Shown here piece by piece: positions 41,577 through 50,838 of a DNA stretch of 64,000 nt (positions are counted from its first letter, which is position 1; each line of letters starts with the position of its first letter). Source of the stretch: Fusibacter paucivorans (lineage in GTDB: Bacteria; Bacillota; Clostridia; Peptostreptococcales; Acidaminobacteraceae). The DNA is taken from positions 83,424-147,423 of the forward strand of contig NZ_JAHBCL010000007.1 of the NCBI RefSeq assembly GCF_018390735.1. Direction: 5' to 3'. Under the pieces are notes generated by a model that did no database searches, was not told the DNA's origin, and worked only from the letters and a program-made list of their open reading frames with translations. Both the position numbers and the translations under genes were made by a program.

Positions 41577-43066
41577 TACCAATGACTTCTCATGGAGCGG
41601 CAGTGGACGCCGCTAACACGGTAACGGTTGGCGCAGTGTCAGTGAAGGGCCCTTGTAAAGTAAAAAATCAAGACGCCTATGCGGTTGCAAAAGAACCATA
41701 TCCGATGGTTGCGGTAGCTGATGGACATGGTTCAGAAGCGCACTGCTTTAGCGACATTGGCGCTCAAAAGGCTGTTGCCTGTGCGTTGGAAGTCTTGCAG
41801 AATGTGTGTGATGCCCTGACAGGCGGGGAAGCTGCCGAAGCCGTACTAAAACTGCTGGATCAAGCTGCATATGATTTGCAGCAAAAGTGGCAGCAAGCTG
41901 TCCATGCAGACGCTACCTTTCAGATGCGTCCTTTTGGAACGACACTGATGGTTATTGCCTATGTACAGCCGTGGCTGATCTGCTTACAGATCGGGGACGG
42001 TAAACTGATTTATCAAAACAGTCGTGGGCAACTTATTATGCCGATGCCGCAGGATCGTCATCTACAGGGAGAAGAGACACATTCGCTTTCGGAGTCTTTT
42101 GCATGGAATCACTTTCGAAAAAGCGTTTTACACATGGCGTCGCCACCTATTTTTTTTGGCGGCTGCAGTGATGGTCTGGAAAAAGCCTATCCGTTTCACT
42201 CGCATGGCTTTACGACCTTTTTCCTCAATGAACTATACGGGTCGAATGATGCAGCAGCTCAGCAGGCGTCACAGTATGCCGGTGATGACGTAACAGCAGC
42301 CGCTGTTTATTTCACACCACCGTCTGTCAGCGAAAAAGGCGTGTTTGAAAATCAGCAGAGCAGCCCGGTGAATACACTGAAGTGGCAGTTGCCATATGCC
42401 TCTATGAAAATGCGTTTGCGTACAGTGCTTTGGTTCTATTATGCTTTGCGAACACTTAAATTAATTGATGAAAATGGTGAGATTCCCTTGACGCTGATGG
42501 CTTCACTGTTGAAACTGCCATTACCGGAAGATGGCAATTTGCATACATTGATGGCGGCTGTCAAGGGTATGGAGCCGATAAGAACTGAAACATCCATTCA
42601 AGCATTGAAGGGAATGATAAGCGCCTTTGTGCAATGTCTTCCGGAAGGGCGTACCGAAGCTTGGATTGCCGATTGTGAAAGTGTCGAAGCATTGCAGTCA
42701 ATCGAATCACTTTGGAATTATGATTTTGAAAAACGTGAAGCCTCGTTTACATCTTCGCCAAAGGGTTGGTCTTTAAAATCGACGCAAAAAGTCATGACAC
42801 TAATGCTGGATGATATCATCTATGGCTTTGACTTGGGTTTTTGGCATGCCTATGCAATCGTTCCCATTGCAAAAATTGTTTCACATAAACGCACGGGAAG
42901 ATGGGGACTTCGCAATCTTTCAAAGGTACCATGGATCGTATACAGACGCGGTGAAACAGATAGTCGAACCGTATACCCAGGTGAAATAGCGGCATTGATG
43001 CCGGAAATGACAGTATTTATAAACGGTTTGCCCGTGCAGGTTATATGGCGTGATTTTGTTTCATAA
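41573..43066 (+). CDS. PP2C-family protein phosphatase with long C-terminal extension
   Basis: 497 residues from GTG (overlapping the VWA stop); an ATG three codons later is possible. The PP2C core (about 15-250) has VKNQDAY (Asp34), ADGHGSE (Asp50), GGCSDGLEKAY and GDDVTAAAV, covering the metal-binding Asp residues. Residues 250-497 form an extension I do not recognise. It should reverse phosphorylation by the neighbouring kinase. The gene ends inside its own terminator stem. Confidence 0.85.
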   Translation: MIPMTSHGAAVDAANTVTVGAVSVKGPCKVKNQDAYAVAKEPYPMVAVADGHGSEAHCFSDIGAQKAVACALEVLQNVCDALTGGEAAEAVLKLLDQAAYDLQQKWQQAVHADATFQMRPFGTTLMVIAYVQPWLICLQIGDGKLIYQNSRGQLIMPMPQDRHLQGEETHSLSESFAWNHFRKSVLHMASPPIFFGGCSDGLEKAYPFHSHGFTTFFLNELYGSNDAAAQQASQYAGDDVTAAAVYFTPPSVSEKGVFENQQSSPVNTLKWQLPYASMKMRLRTVLWFYYALRTLKLIDENGEIPLTLMASLLKLPLPEDGNLHTLMAAVKGMEPIRTETSIQALKGMISAFVQCLPEGRTEAWIADCESVEALQSIESLWNYDFEKREASFTSSPKGWSLKSTQKVMTLMLDDIIYGFDLGFWHAYAIVPIAKIVSHKRTGRWGLRNLSKVPWIVYRRGETDSRTVYPGEIAALMPEMTVFINGLPVQVIWRDFVS

Positions 43067-43083
43067 CAAAATCACGTTTTTTT
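43049..43083 (+). terminator. Terminator overlapping the end of the PP2C gene
   Basis: CGTGATTTTGTT / AACAAAATCACG, 12-bp stem with a 4-nt loop, followed by seven T residues. The left arm is the last coding sequence. Confidence 0.85.
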
Positions 43084-43299
43084 GATTAAAGCGCAAGTAA
43101 ATGGATATTAATGAGACAAATGATGTTGGGATAAGTTTTATTACATAATTAAGGAAATTGTATAATAGCCTTTAGTGGATCTTTCACTTCAATATGTTGA
43201 ATGATTGTTAGATAGATTGCCGTGAAAAGATTGATACTTGGATGATCCGATTTCCGCCATTGACCAATCAACCAAATAATGATAAGGATGTGATTTCTG

Positions 43300-43752
43300 G
43301 TGAACGAAAAGTTGTACGAAGAGATTATGGAGAATCTCTTAATTTTCCTACCGCTGCTGAATAAAAAATTTTTTAGAGAAGATGAAATATTTAAATCGGA
43401 TGTCTTGTTTCCTTCACACATTCAGATTTTATTGACTCTCTCTTCTAAACGACAGATGACAATGTCTGAAATCAGCCGTCAGATCAACGTCATTAATTCT
43501 AATTTGACGCCGTTGGTCGACAAACTGATTAAAGGCGGCTATCTCAAGCGTCAGACGTCGAAGAAGGATCGACGGGTCGTCTATATTTCCATTACAGCAC
43601 AGGGGAAGCATTACATTCAAAAGCATAAGATGTACGTGACACAGCTTTTGGAAGCTCGATTTGAAAATCTAGACGAAGCGCAATTGAAATCATTTTCGGA
43701 ACATTTACAGGGAATGCTTGATATTATTCACGCGGCAATGCCGGAAGCATAG
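43300..43752 (+). CDS. MarR-family transcriptional regulator
   Basis: 150 residues from a GTG start (AAGGATG about 10 nt upstream). Winged helix: TMSEISRQINVINSNLTPLVDKLI recognition region, then SKKDRRVVYISIT wing. The ligand is unknown. A terminator follows, so it is transcribed alone; no clear divergent target is seen. Confidence 0.88.
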   Translation: MNEKLYEEIMENLLIFLPLLNKKFFREDEIFKSDVLFPSHIQILLTLSSKRQMTMSEISRQINVINSNLTPLVDKLIKGGYLKRQTSKKDRRVVYISITAQGKHYIQKHKMYVTQLLEARFENLDEAQLKSFSEHLQGMLDIIHAAMPEA

Positions 43753-43782
43753 TCGTATTTATTCGACATTTTTTGTACGCCG

Positions 43783-43803
43783 AAAGGCCTGAGGGCCTTT
43801 TTC
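43783..43803 (+). terminator. Terminator after the MarR gene
   Basis: AAAGGCC / GGCCTTT with a 4-nt loop and T run. Confidence 0.75.
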
Positions 43804-43874
43804 TATGCAAAGCTATATAAATTATTTTATATGTGATATGATGATATCGTAAAACGGCAAATAAGGAGGGTGAC

Positions 43875-45104
43875 ATGTTTCAAGAAAGACTTAAAAAATA
43901 TGCTGAACTTTTAATAAAAACGGGTGTTAATCTAAAATCTGGGCAGTTACTGGTGATTAAATCGCCTATTGAATGTGCCCCGTTCGTGCACGAAGTAATG
44001 ACCGCTGCCTTTGCAGCAGGCGCCGGGGATGTTGAGATATTTTGGAATGATGAAATCGCTTCAAAAATCAAATACATGATGGCGCCGGATGAACTCTTTG
44101 ACACATTGCCGTCATGGCAGCGTGAATTTTATCTTTCTGCTGCCGCAAAGGGAGCGGCTTTTTTATCTGTTGCCGCATCTGACCCTGAGCTTATGAAAGA
44201 AGTTGATCCATCCAGAATGGTGCGCTTCCAAAAAGCGTATGGCGCAGCACTCAAAAGTTATCGTCAGCAAATGATGAATAATGAACTCGTATGGTGTGTC
44301 GCATCGGCGCCGACAAAGGCGTGGGCAAAAAAGGTATATCCTGATAAAACAGAAGTTGAAGCTGTTGAGGCACTGTGGGAAGCGATTTTCAAGACGGTCC
44401 GCATTGATGCGAAAGACCCGATTGCTGCGTGGGAAGCGCATAAAGAGGCGCTCGCATCACGTATGAATAAGCTGAATGCCCATCAATTTACATCACTTCA
44501 CTATCGCAACAGTCTCGGTACGGATTTGACCATTGGTTTGCCAAAAGGGCATTTGTGGCTGGGTGGTGCGGATAAATCGTCAGAAGGTCATGAATTTGTT
44601 GCCAATATCCCGACGGAAGAAATTTTTACGGCACCACAGTATGATGCTGTTGAAGGCATTGTATACAGTGCTTTGCCTTTGAATTTGAATGGCAATCTTA
44701 TTGAAGATTTTTCACTGACATTTGAGAAGGGTAAAATTGTCGAATTTACGGCGAAAAAAGGATACGACCAGTTAAAGAGCTTGGTCGAAACAGATGAAGG
44801 CTCCGCTTTTCTGGGCGAAGTTGCGCTTGTACCACACGATTCGCCAATTTCGAACATGAATCTACTGTTTTTCAATACACTGTTTGATGAGAATGCGGCG
44901 TGTCATCTCGCAATCGGCAAAGCGTATCCCGTTTGTTTAGAGAACGGTGACAAAATGTCTATGGAAGAACTTAAAGCACATGGCATTAATGATTCGATTG
45001 TCCACGAAGATTTTATGATTGGAACAGCAGATCTCCAGATTGTGGGTATAACGGCTGACGGAAGTGAAGTAACGGTATTCAAAGATGGCAATTTTGCATT
45101 TTAA
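43875..45104 (+). CDS. M29 family aminopeptidase (AmpS/PepS)
   Basis: 409 residues. Metal-dependent aminopeptidase of the thermophilic M29 family. Segments typical of the family are ANIPTEEIFTAPQ, GSAFLGEVALVPHDSPIS, and NAACHLAIGKAYP, which include the metal-binding Glu and His residues. AAGGAGG precedes the ATG. A perfect 12-bp terminator follows. Confidence 0.93.
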   Translation: MFQERLKKYAELLIKTGVNLKSGQLLVIKSPIECAPFVHEVMTAAFAAGAGDVEIFWNDEIASKIKYMMAPDELFDTLPSWQREFYLSAAAKGAAFLSVAASDPELMKEVDPSRMVRFQKAYGAALKSYRQQMMNNELVWCVASAPTKAWAKKVYPDKTEVEAVEALWEAIFKTVRIDAKDPIAAWEAHKEALASRMNKLNAHQFTSLHYRNSLGTDLTIGLPKGHLWLGGADKSSEGHEFVANIPTEEIFTAPQYDAVEGIVYSALPLNLNGNLIEDFSLTFEKGKIVEFTAKKGYDQLKSLVETDEGSAFLGEVALVPHDSPISNMNLLFFNTLFDENAACHLAIGKAYPVCLENGDKMSMEELKAHGINDSIVHEDFMIGTADLQIVGITADGSEVTVFKDGNFAF

Positions 45105-45122
45105 ATGATAAAGGCGATATGA

Positions 45123-45159
45123 TAGCACTTGTTGTCAGCATGCAACAAGTGCTATTTTT
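45123..45159 (+). terminator. Terminator after the M29 gene
   Basis: TAGCACTTGTTG / CAACAAGTGCTA perfect stem, 8-nt loop, five T residues. Confidence 0.85.
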
Positions 45160-45265
45160 ACAGAGTAAAATTCTATTGAAAATAATGAAAAAATATTTCA
45201 TTTGGCAATGATCGCTCAAGTAATTGAAATAACAATGCTGAGGAATGTTTAGTCTGGGAGGCACT

Positions 45266-45373
45266 ATGAATCGGTACTATGAAAGCATTGATAAATCTTG
45301 TTTGGTGCGGTATAAAGGTAGTATGACAATGACAACCGTAGGATTCAATAAGCATAGCAGGTGGAGAATATGA
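45266..45373 (+). CDS. Small ORF translationally coupled to korA (35 residues)
   Basis: Begins MNRYYESIDKSCLVRYK and ends NKHSRWRI. GGGAGG lies 4-5 nt before the ATG, and the TGA overlaps the korA ATG (ATGA). It has a single Cys and no ferredoxin motif, so it is not the KorD ferredoxin. Either a real small protein or a leader ORF that feeds ribosomes to korA. The 45105-45265 stretch upstream holds only the preceding terminator. Confidence 0.45.
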   Translation: MNRYYESIDKSCLVRYKGSMTMTTVGFNKHSRWRI

Positions 45374-47043
45374 AGAAGACTATTGTAATTGGCGGAGCCG
45401 CAGGTGAAGGCATTAACACCGCCGCACAGTTTGTTGAGCGCATGGTAAAGGAAAAAGGGCTCTATTTTTTATCCTATAAGAATTATATGTCGCGCGTTAG
45501 AGGCGGCTATAATTTTACAACGCTTACCGTATCAGATGTTCCCGTTCACAGTATTTGCGATGAAGCAGATTTCTTTCTGGCGTTGAATGAAGAAGCGACG
45601 CAGTTTGCAAAGTTACATACGGCACCGGACGGATTGATCGCAACGACAGAAACAACATCGGAATCGGGATTGATCAGCTTAAAATCAGAGGCGCTTGATG
45701 CGATTAAGAATAAAAACAGCGGAACCATGGCTGGTGTTGGTGCCATTGCTGCCTACCTTGGGTTTGAAAGAGATAAGCTGATGCATCTCGAACAAACCAA
45801 GTGGTCTGAGGTAATTAACAGACAAAATGCAGAAGCAGCGGCACTCGGGTATGCATTATTTCAATCAGTTGAGCATCCTGTATGGCAGCTCAAGGAGCCG
45901 GAAAAACCTCAAATTATGTTGAATGGCAATACCGCAGTTGCGCTGGGCGCAATTGCAGCTGGTGCGGGATTTTACTGCGCTTATCCAATGGCGCCTTCGA
46001 CGGGCATTATGGCTTACCTCATGAAAAAGCAGAAGACAACCCATATGCTCGTCGAGCAGGCAGAAGATGAAATTGCGGCGATGATGGCAGCAATTGGTGC
46101 GGCTTCAAATGGTGTGCGTGCGATGACGGGAACTTCTGGCGGCGGCTTTTCACTGATGGTGGAATCGTTAGGTTTTGCAGCAGTGAGCGAAGTGCCGCTG
46201 GTTGCTTGCAACGTTCAGAGACCGGGGCCTGCAACAGGGTTGCCAACGCGTACAGAACAAGCTGATCTGCTCTTTACACTCTTTGCTTCCCAAGGTGAGT
46301 TTGCCCGCATTGTATTGGCGCCGACTTCTGTTTCAGATGCTTTTTATACGACGTTTAGAGCCTTTAATCTCGCAGAAAAATATCAGGTACCCGTCTTGAT
46401 CTTAACCGATCAATATTTGGCTGATTCGACGGTTACGACGAATCGATTTGAAACGGAAGCGCTGAAAATTGAACGCTATACTCAGACAGAGCCTATAGAA
46501 GACTATAAGCGCTATGAATTTGAAAACTATATCGGCAATCGTAAATATCCGGGCATCGATTCGCAATCAGTTATTATGACGGATTCACATGTTCACGATG
46601 TCTATGGTCACGTCTCTGAAGCGCAGGATGTTACCAATGCGCTTAAGCAAAAAATGATGGCTAAAATGAAAATGATACTCGAAGATTTAAATAAACCGGA
46701 GCTGGTTGGCGTTTCAGATTATAAGCATTTGATGATTGCATGGGGATCAACTGCAGGCATCGTACGAGAAGCTGTTGAAATGCTCAATGAAAATGGTCAA
46801 AAAGTTGCGGCACTCTGTTTTTCTGATATCTATCCAATGTCTGAGAATGTATTGGAAGCATATGTTAAACCCGGTGTAACAGTTGTTAACGTAGAGGGAA
46901 ATGCGACGAACCAGTTTGGCAAATTGTTGCGCATGGAGACAGGCGTAAAGTACGCACGCAGCATAAATCGCTATGATGGCAGACCATTTACAGCAAAAGG
47001 CATTGTGCAATCTATGGAGGTGATCGTCAATGAATCCATTTAA
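45370..47043 (+). CDS. korA: 2-oxoacid:ferredoxin oxidoreductase subunit alpha (gamma-alpha fusion)
   Basis: 557 residues from the ATG at 45370; AGGTGGAG is just upstream, and an in-frame GTG lies three codons earlier. The N-terminal gamma domain (1-180: GGAAGEGINTAAQF, YMSRVRGGYNF) is fused to the alpha domain (about 190-557: GNTAVALGAIAAGAGFYCAYPMAP split over two strands, then GTSGGGFSLMVESLG and RPGPATGLPTRTEQAD). It decarboxylates a 2-oxoacid with CoA and reduces ferredoxin together with KorB. Substrate (2-oxoglutarate or other) is not certain. Confidence 0.9.
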   Translation: MKKTIVIGGAAGEGINTAAQFVERMVKEKGLYFLSYKNYMSRVRGGYNFTTLTVSDVPVHSICDEADFFLALNEEATQFAKLHTAPDGLIATTETTSESGLISLKSEALDAIKNKNSGTMAGVGAIAAYLGFERDKLMHLEQTKWSEVINRQNAEAAALGYALFQSVEHPVWQLKEPEKPQIMLNGNTAVALGAIAAGAGFYCAYPMAPSTGIMAYLMKKQKTTHMLVEQAEDEIAAMMAAIGAASNGVRAMTGTSGGGFSLMVESLGFAAVSEVPLVACNVQRPGPATGLPTRTEQADLLFTLFASQGEFARIVLAPTSVSDAFYTTFRAFNLAEKYQVPVLILTDQYLADSTVTTNRFETEALKIERYTQTEPIEDYKRYEFENYIGNRKYPGIDSQSVIMTDSHVHDVYGHVSEAQDVTNALKQKMMAKMKMILEDLNKPELVGVSDYKHLMIAWGSTAGIVREAVEMLNENGQKVAALCFSDIYPMSENVLEAYVKPGVTVVNVEGNATNQFGKLLRMETGVKYARSINRYDGRPFTAKGIVQSMEVIVNESI

Positions 47044-47875
47044 GCTCAATACGAAAACGACGTGGTGTCCCGGATGCGGCAACTTTGGTATTTTGGAATC
47101 TTTGAGCCAAGTGCTTGAAGAAGCGTCGCTTAAACCACAGGATGTACTGGTTGTATCAGGCATCGGTCAGGCGGCGAAACTGCCGCATTATATTCATGCA
47201 CACGGGATGAATACGCTACACGGCAGAGCGGTACCTGCTGCAATGGGGGCTCATGTAGCCAACCCGGCATTAAAATTAATTTTAACATCTGGTGATGGTG
47301 ATACCTACGGAGAAGGCGGCAATCACCTTTTGCACGGTATTCGCCGAAACCTTGATATTGTTCATATGGTTCACGATAATCAAGTGTATGGCTTGACAAA
47401 AGGGCAGGGATCGCCGACAACGGCATTTGGTCAGGTAACGCGCCTACAATACGATGGTATGAAATCAGACCCGTTAAACCCTATGGCGTTTGCCATTAGT
47501 GTTGGCTGCGGCTTTGTTGCTAGGAGCTTTTCGGGGGATCCAAAACACTTAAAAGAAATTATTAAAGCGGCAATGGCTTATAAAGGCTATGCGCTGATTG
47601 ATATTCTGCAGCCGTGTGTATCCTTTAATCAGGTGAATACTTTCAAATGGTACAAAGATCGCGTATTCAAACTGCCTGAGACGTATGATCCGCATGACAA
47701 GGTTCGCGCCTTCGAAATGGCACAGCAATTTGGCGATGAGGGGATTCCAATCGGCATATTGTATCAGGAACAAAAAACGGACTTCCTCGGAAGGTTTAGT
47801 CACTTGGAAAAGCCGCTCGTACAATATGAAAGGTCGCCAAAAGCGGTTGATACCTTACTGGATGAGCTCTTATGA
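47030..47875 (+). CDS. korB: 2-oxoacid:ferredoxin oxidoreductase subunit beta
   Basis: 281 residues. TPP-binding subunit: TTWCPGCGNFG with cluster/TPP contacts, HGRAVPAAMGAHVANP, and the TPP motif GDGDTYGEGGNHLLHGIRRN. The start overlaps korA by 14 nt, with GGAGG inside korA as ribosome site. No separate ferredoxin subunit gene follows, so an external ferredoxin is the likely acceptor. Confidence 0.92.
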   Translation: MNPFKLNTKTTWCPGCGNFGILESLSQVLEEASLKPQDVLVVSGIGQAAKLPHYIHAHGMNTLHGRAVPAAMGAHVANPALKLILTSGDGDTYGEGGNHLLHGIRRNLDIVHMVHDNQVYGLTKGQGSPTTAFGQVTRLQYDGMKSDPLNPMAFAISVGCGFVARSFSGDPKHLKEIIKAAMAYKGYALIDILQPCVSFNQVNTFKWYKDRVFKLPETYDPHDKVRAFEMAQQFGDEGIPIGILYQEQKTDFLGRFSHLEKPLVQYERSPKAVDTLLDELL

Positions 47876-47973
47876 TTGATTAAAAAGTGTTTGGCATTGC
47901 TTGGATGATGGATGTCATAAAATCACAATAATGCGATGGGTACGGATAAAATAGAAGACTTGGAAGTGGTGTT

Positions 47974-48933
47974 TTGAATCTATCAGCGAATAGTGATCCA
48001 ATGCTGCAAAAAGTGTACAACATACAGTGCATGGATAGAGATCTGATCGTATATAGCGTAAAAAAAGCGTACGGCAGTGGAAAAGTTATGTATTATCAAA
48101 TTCATGAGGGTGTCTATGTTGTGCATTCAGACTACTATATAAAACAAATAAAGCATTTAGAGGGTGTTCGTTTTAAAGCTGATGTTATTTCTATGTACAG
48201 TATGTATGATGGCACAAATGTTTCAAAAATTAACGATGATAAATCAGTGATTGTGAAAAGCGGCGACATGGTTAACTTTGCCGGAAACAGTGCTTTTTAT
48301 GAGTCTGATGGCTACGGTAACCATATTGTATCAATTGGCGTTTTTGGCTATAGTCAATCCGTAAGCGAAATGTTCGCATGTTTTTTTGGATGTGATCATT
48401 TGGTTCGCGATTATGATGCTTTTATGAAGGTGCATGGTTCTTTCTTGATTTGCCGTAATGATCTTCAATATGCTTTGATCTTTAATGAATTGCTAGAGGC
48501 TGTACGGTGTAAAAACAGGGTTTTAATGAAGCTTAAAGCGCTTGAGCTAATGGTTCATGAGATGACGCACTACAAGCTTCATGTTCTTGAAAAGCATAAG
48601 ATTTATGACCATTATTACATTGAAAAGATCTATGAAATCAAAGCCTTTATGGATGAAAATTGGAGTAAGAAAACGAACATTGAAGATTTGGCAAAAACGT
48701 ACAAAATTAATAAGACGTATTTAAAGGAAATTTTTAAAGCGTGTTTTGGAATATCGCCTCATCAATACGTTATAAACTTGCGTTTGGAAAAATCGAAAAC
48801 ATTGTTGATGAATAAATCATTAAAAATTGAAGAAATCGCTTCAATGACAGGGTTTTCATCGGCAGGCAGATACTCTGAAAGCTTCAAGAAAAACTTTGGC
48901 TATTTGCCTTCAAAGTTCAGACAACAAAATTAA
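47974..48933 (+). CDS. AraC-family transcriptional regulator
   Basis: 319 residues from a TTG start with GGAAGTGG upstream; an ATG at 48001 lacks a ribosome site. The N-terminal 200 residues have no domain I recognise. C-terminal double helix-turn-helix: NIEDLAKTYKINKTYLKEIFKACFGISPHQYV, split as helix pairs, and EEIASMTGFSSAGRYSESFKKNFG. It sits before a Fur-like site and two half-ABC transporters, like YbtA with YbtPQ, so a siderophore-sensing activator is plausible. Confidence 0.85.
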   Translation: MNLSANSDPMLQKVYNIQCMDRDLIVYSVKKAYGSGKVMYYQIHEGVYVVHSDYYIKQIKHLEGVRFKADVISMYSMYDGTNVSKINDDKSVIVKSGDMVNFAGNSAFYESDGYGNHIVSIGVFGYSQSVSEMFACFFGCDHLVRDYDAFMKVHGSFLICRNDLQYALIFNELLEAVRCKNRVLMKLKALELMVHEMTHYKLHVLEKHKIYDHYYIEKIYEIKAFMDENWSKKTNIEDLAKTYKINKTYLKEIFKACFGISPHQYVINLRLEKSKTLLMNKSLKIEEIASMTGFSSAGRYSESFKKNFGYLPSKFRQQN

Positions 48934-48955
48934 ATGGTGTAATTAATAACGGTTA

Positions 48956-48993
48956 TTCACATTTTGGTTTCGGCTAAAATGTGAATTTTTTTT
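48956..48993 (+). terminator. Terminator after the AraC gene
   Basis: Perfect 10-bp stem TTCACATTTT / AAAATGTGAA with a 10-nt loop and eight T residues. Confidence 0.9.
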
Positions 48994-49011
48994 GCTTTTT
49001 TGTTATGGTAA

Positions 49012-49030
49012 TGATAATTGATATCAATTA
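49012..49030 (+). promoter_or_regulatory. Fur-like box before the ABC transporter pair
   Basis: TGATAATTGATATCA (49012-49026) fits the 7-1-7 Fur pattern TGATAATNATTATCA with few mismatches, and overlaps a perfect 16-bp palindrome TAATTGATATCAATTA (49015-49030). It lies about 65 bp before the transporter ATG, between the AraC terminator and the gene. Confidence 0.6.
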
Positions 49031-49092
49031 AAATGATTTGAGATTGGTTGTACGTCACTGCTAAGCATATTATTGGGAAGGAAGCGTTATTT

Positions 49093-50838
49093 ATGAAAGA
49101 CATATTCAGTTACTTAGGGGATTATAGAAATAAAATGAAAATGTCTATTTTGTCGATTTTGGCAAGTGTTTTTTTAGGCATCGTGCCTTACTTTATTGTT
49201 TACATCATAATAGAATCCATTATAGGTGCAGATCAAAAAGCGATTACAGATTATTTAATATTGGCTTTGCTTGCAGGCGGCGCCTTATTTATCAAAGAAT
49301 ATTTGTACATGGCTGGAATTGATTTATCACACGAATGCGCCTTCAACGTACTGAAAGAAATGAGAAAGGCACTTGCCTATAAAATTGAGAGAATGCCGTT
49401 GGGGAGTATCCATGACAAAGGTATTGGAACATATAAAAAACTGTTTGCAGATGATATTGACGCATTGGAAAGTGTTTTGGCGCATACGTTTCCAGAAGGT
49501 ATTCCCTATGCTGCACAGACATTTGTAGTGTTGCTGGTTCTATTAATTATAGATTGGCGAATGGGAATGCTCGTCTTGGCCGCTATTCCATTAGGAATGA
49601 TTCCAATGGTAATAATGGTCATAAAGACGAAAGACAAAATGAAAATATTTTATCGAGCAGAAAAGGCAATGAATAGAAGCATTATTGAATATATTGAGGG
49701 AATGGAAGTCATCAAAGCTTTTAATCGTGTAAGCAGCTCATACCAAAAATATGAAACAGCGATTATGGATTACAAGCATACCGCCTTAGAGATGTACAAA
49801 ATCAGCTGGAAGTACAATGCGTTAATGGCGACATTTCTACCGACAACGATATTGTTGGCTCTGCCGTTCGGCGTGAAGTTTGTCATTGGGGGAACGCTCA
49901 ATCTTTCAACACTCATACTTTGTTTAATGCTGGCAATGAGTGTGGGGCCATCGCTTATGAAACTGACAGAGTTTATGTCTTCAATATCCATCATTAATAA
50001 TAAATCTGTTGAGTTTTTGAATGCGATGCGAGAAGCAGAATTAGAGACTGTTGAAACGGGGAAATTGCCTGATTTTTATGATATCACATTTGAAAATGTT
50101 TCATTTGGATATGATGAAACGTATGTATTGAAAAATATAAATTTGAAGGCAAAAGCAAATCAGGTGACTGCAATCGTAGGCAAGTCTGGAAGCGGCAAAA
50201 GTACACTTGCAAAATTGCTGGTAAGGTTTTGGCAAATAAATTCAGGAAAAATAAGCATTGGAAATGTTGATATTGATGAAATAAGTCAAAACGATCTCAT
50301 GTGCTTAATCAGTTATGTTTCTCAGGAAGCCTTTTTGTTCGATATACCAATTATTGACAACATTCGACTTGGCAAGCCAGATGCGAGTGATGAAGCGGTT
50401 GAAAAAGCGGCGATCGCCGCTGGATGTCATGATTTTATCATGACAACTAAAAATGGTTATCAAACATGTCCGGGTAATTCCGGCGACAAATTGTCTGGTG
50501 GAGAGAAGCAAAGAATAACCATTGCGAGGGCTATCCTTAAGAATGCACCCATTGTTATTTTGGATGAGGCAACTTCAAGCACCGATCCAGAAAATGAAGA
50601 TCAAATTCAAGAAGCTGTCAATGCTTTGATAAAAGACAAGACGCTAATTGTCATTGCACACAGGCTATCAACGATAGCAGAAGCGAATAATATAATCGTT
50701 GTAGACGACGGTGAAGTTTTAATGTCAGGCAATCATGAAACGCTGATAAAAAGCGAATCACTCTATAAAACACTATGGGATGCACATACCAAAAGTATGC
50801 AATGGGATATTAAGGGTACGGAGGGACAGCTATGTTAA
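49093..50838 (+). CDS. ABC exporter-fold half transporter (YbtP/IrtA-like)
   Basis: 581 residues from the ATG at 49093, after GGAAGGAAG. Six-helix membrane domain (about 1-310), then ATPase: Walker A GKSGSGKST, signature LSGGEKQRIT, Walker B IVILDEATSSTD, H-loop IVIAHRLS. The fold is that of exporters, yet such pairs (YbtPQ, IrtAB) import iron-siderophore complexes. The AraC neighbour and Fur-like box support iron uptake. It overlaps the next gene by 7 nt, so the two likely form a heterodimer. Confidence 0.85.
   Translation: MKDIFSYLGDYRNKMKMSILSILASVFLGIVPYFIVYIIIESIIGADQKAITDYLILALLAGGALFIKEYLYMAGIDLSHECAFNVLKEMRKALAYKIERMPLGSIHDKGIGTYKKLFADDIDALESVLAHTFPEGIPYAAQTFVVLLVLLIIDWRMGMLVLAAIPLGMIPMVIMVIKTKDKMKIFYRAEKAMNRSIIEYIEGMEVIKAFNRVSSSYQKYETAIMDYKHTALEMYKISWKYNALMATFLPTTILLALPFGVKFVIGGTLNLSTLILCLMLAMSVGPSLMKLTEFMSSISIINNKSVEFLNAMREAELETVETGKLPDFYDITFENVSFGYDETYVLKNINLKAKANQVTAIVGKSGSGKSTLAKLLVRFWQINSGKISIGNVDIDEISQNDLMCLISYVSQEAFLFDIPIIDNIRLGKPDASDEAVEKAAIAAGCHDFIMTTKNGYQTCPGNSGDKLSGGEKQRITIARAILKNAPIVILDEATSSTDPENEDQIQEAVNALIKDKTLIVIAHRLSTIAEANNIIVVDDGEVLMSGNHETLIKSESLYKTLWDAHTKSMQWDIKGTEGQLC

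Noticed and set aside
33498..43066. Complete Zorya defence system
   Set aside because: Only ZorA/ZorB-like genes exist; no helicase/nuclease ZorD, ZorE or ZorC-like protein was found.
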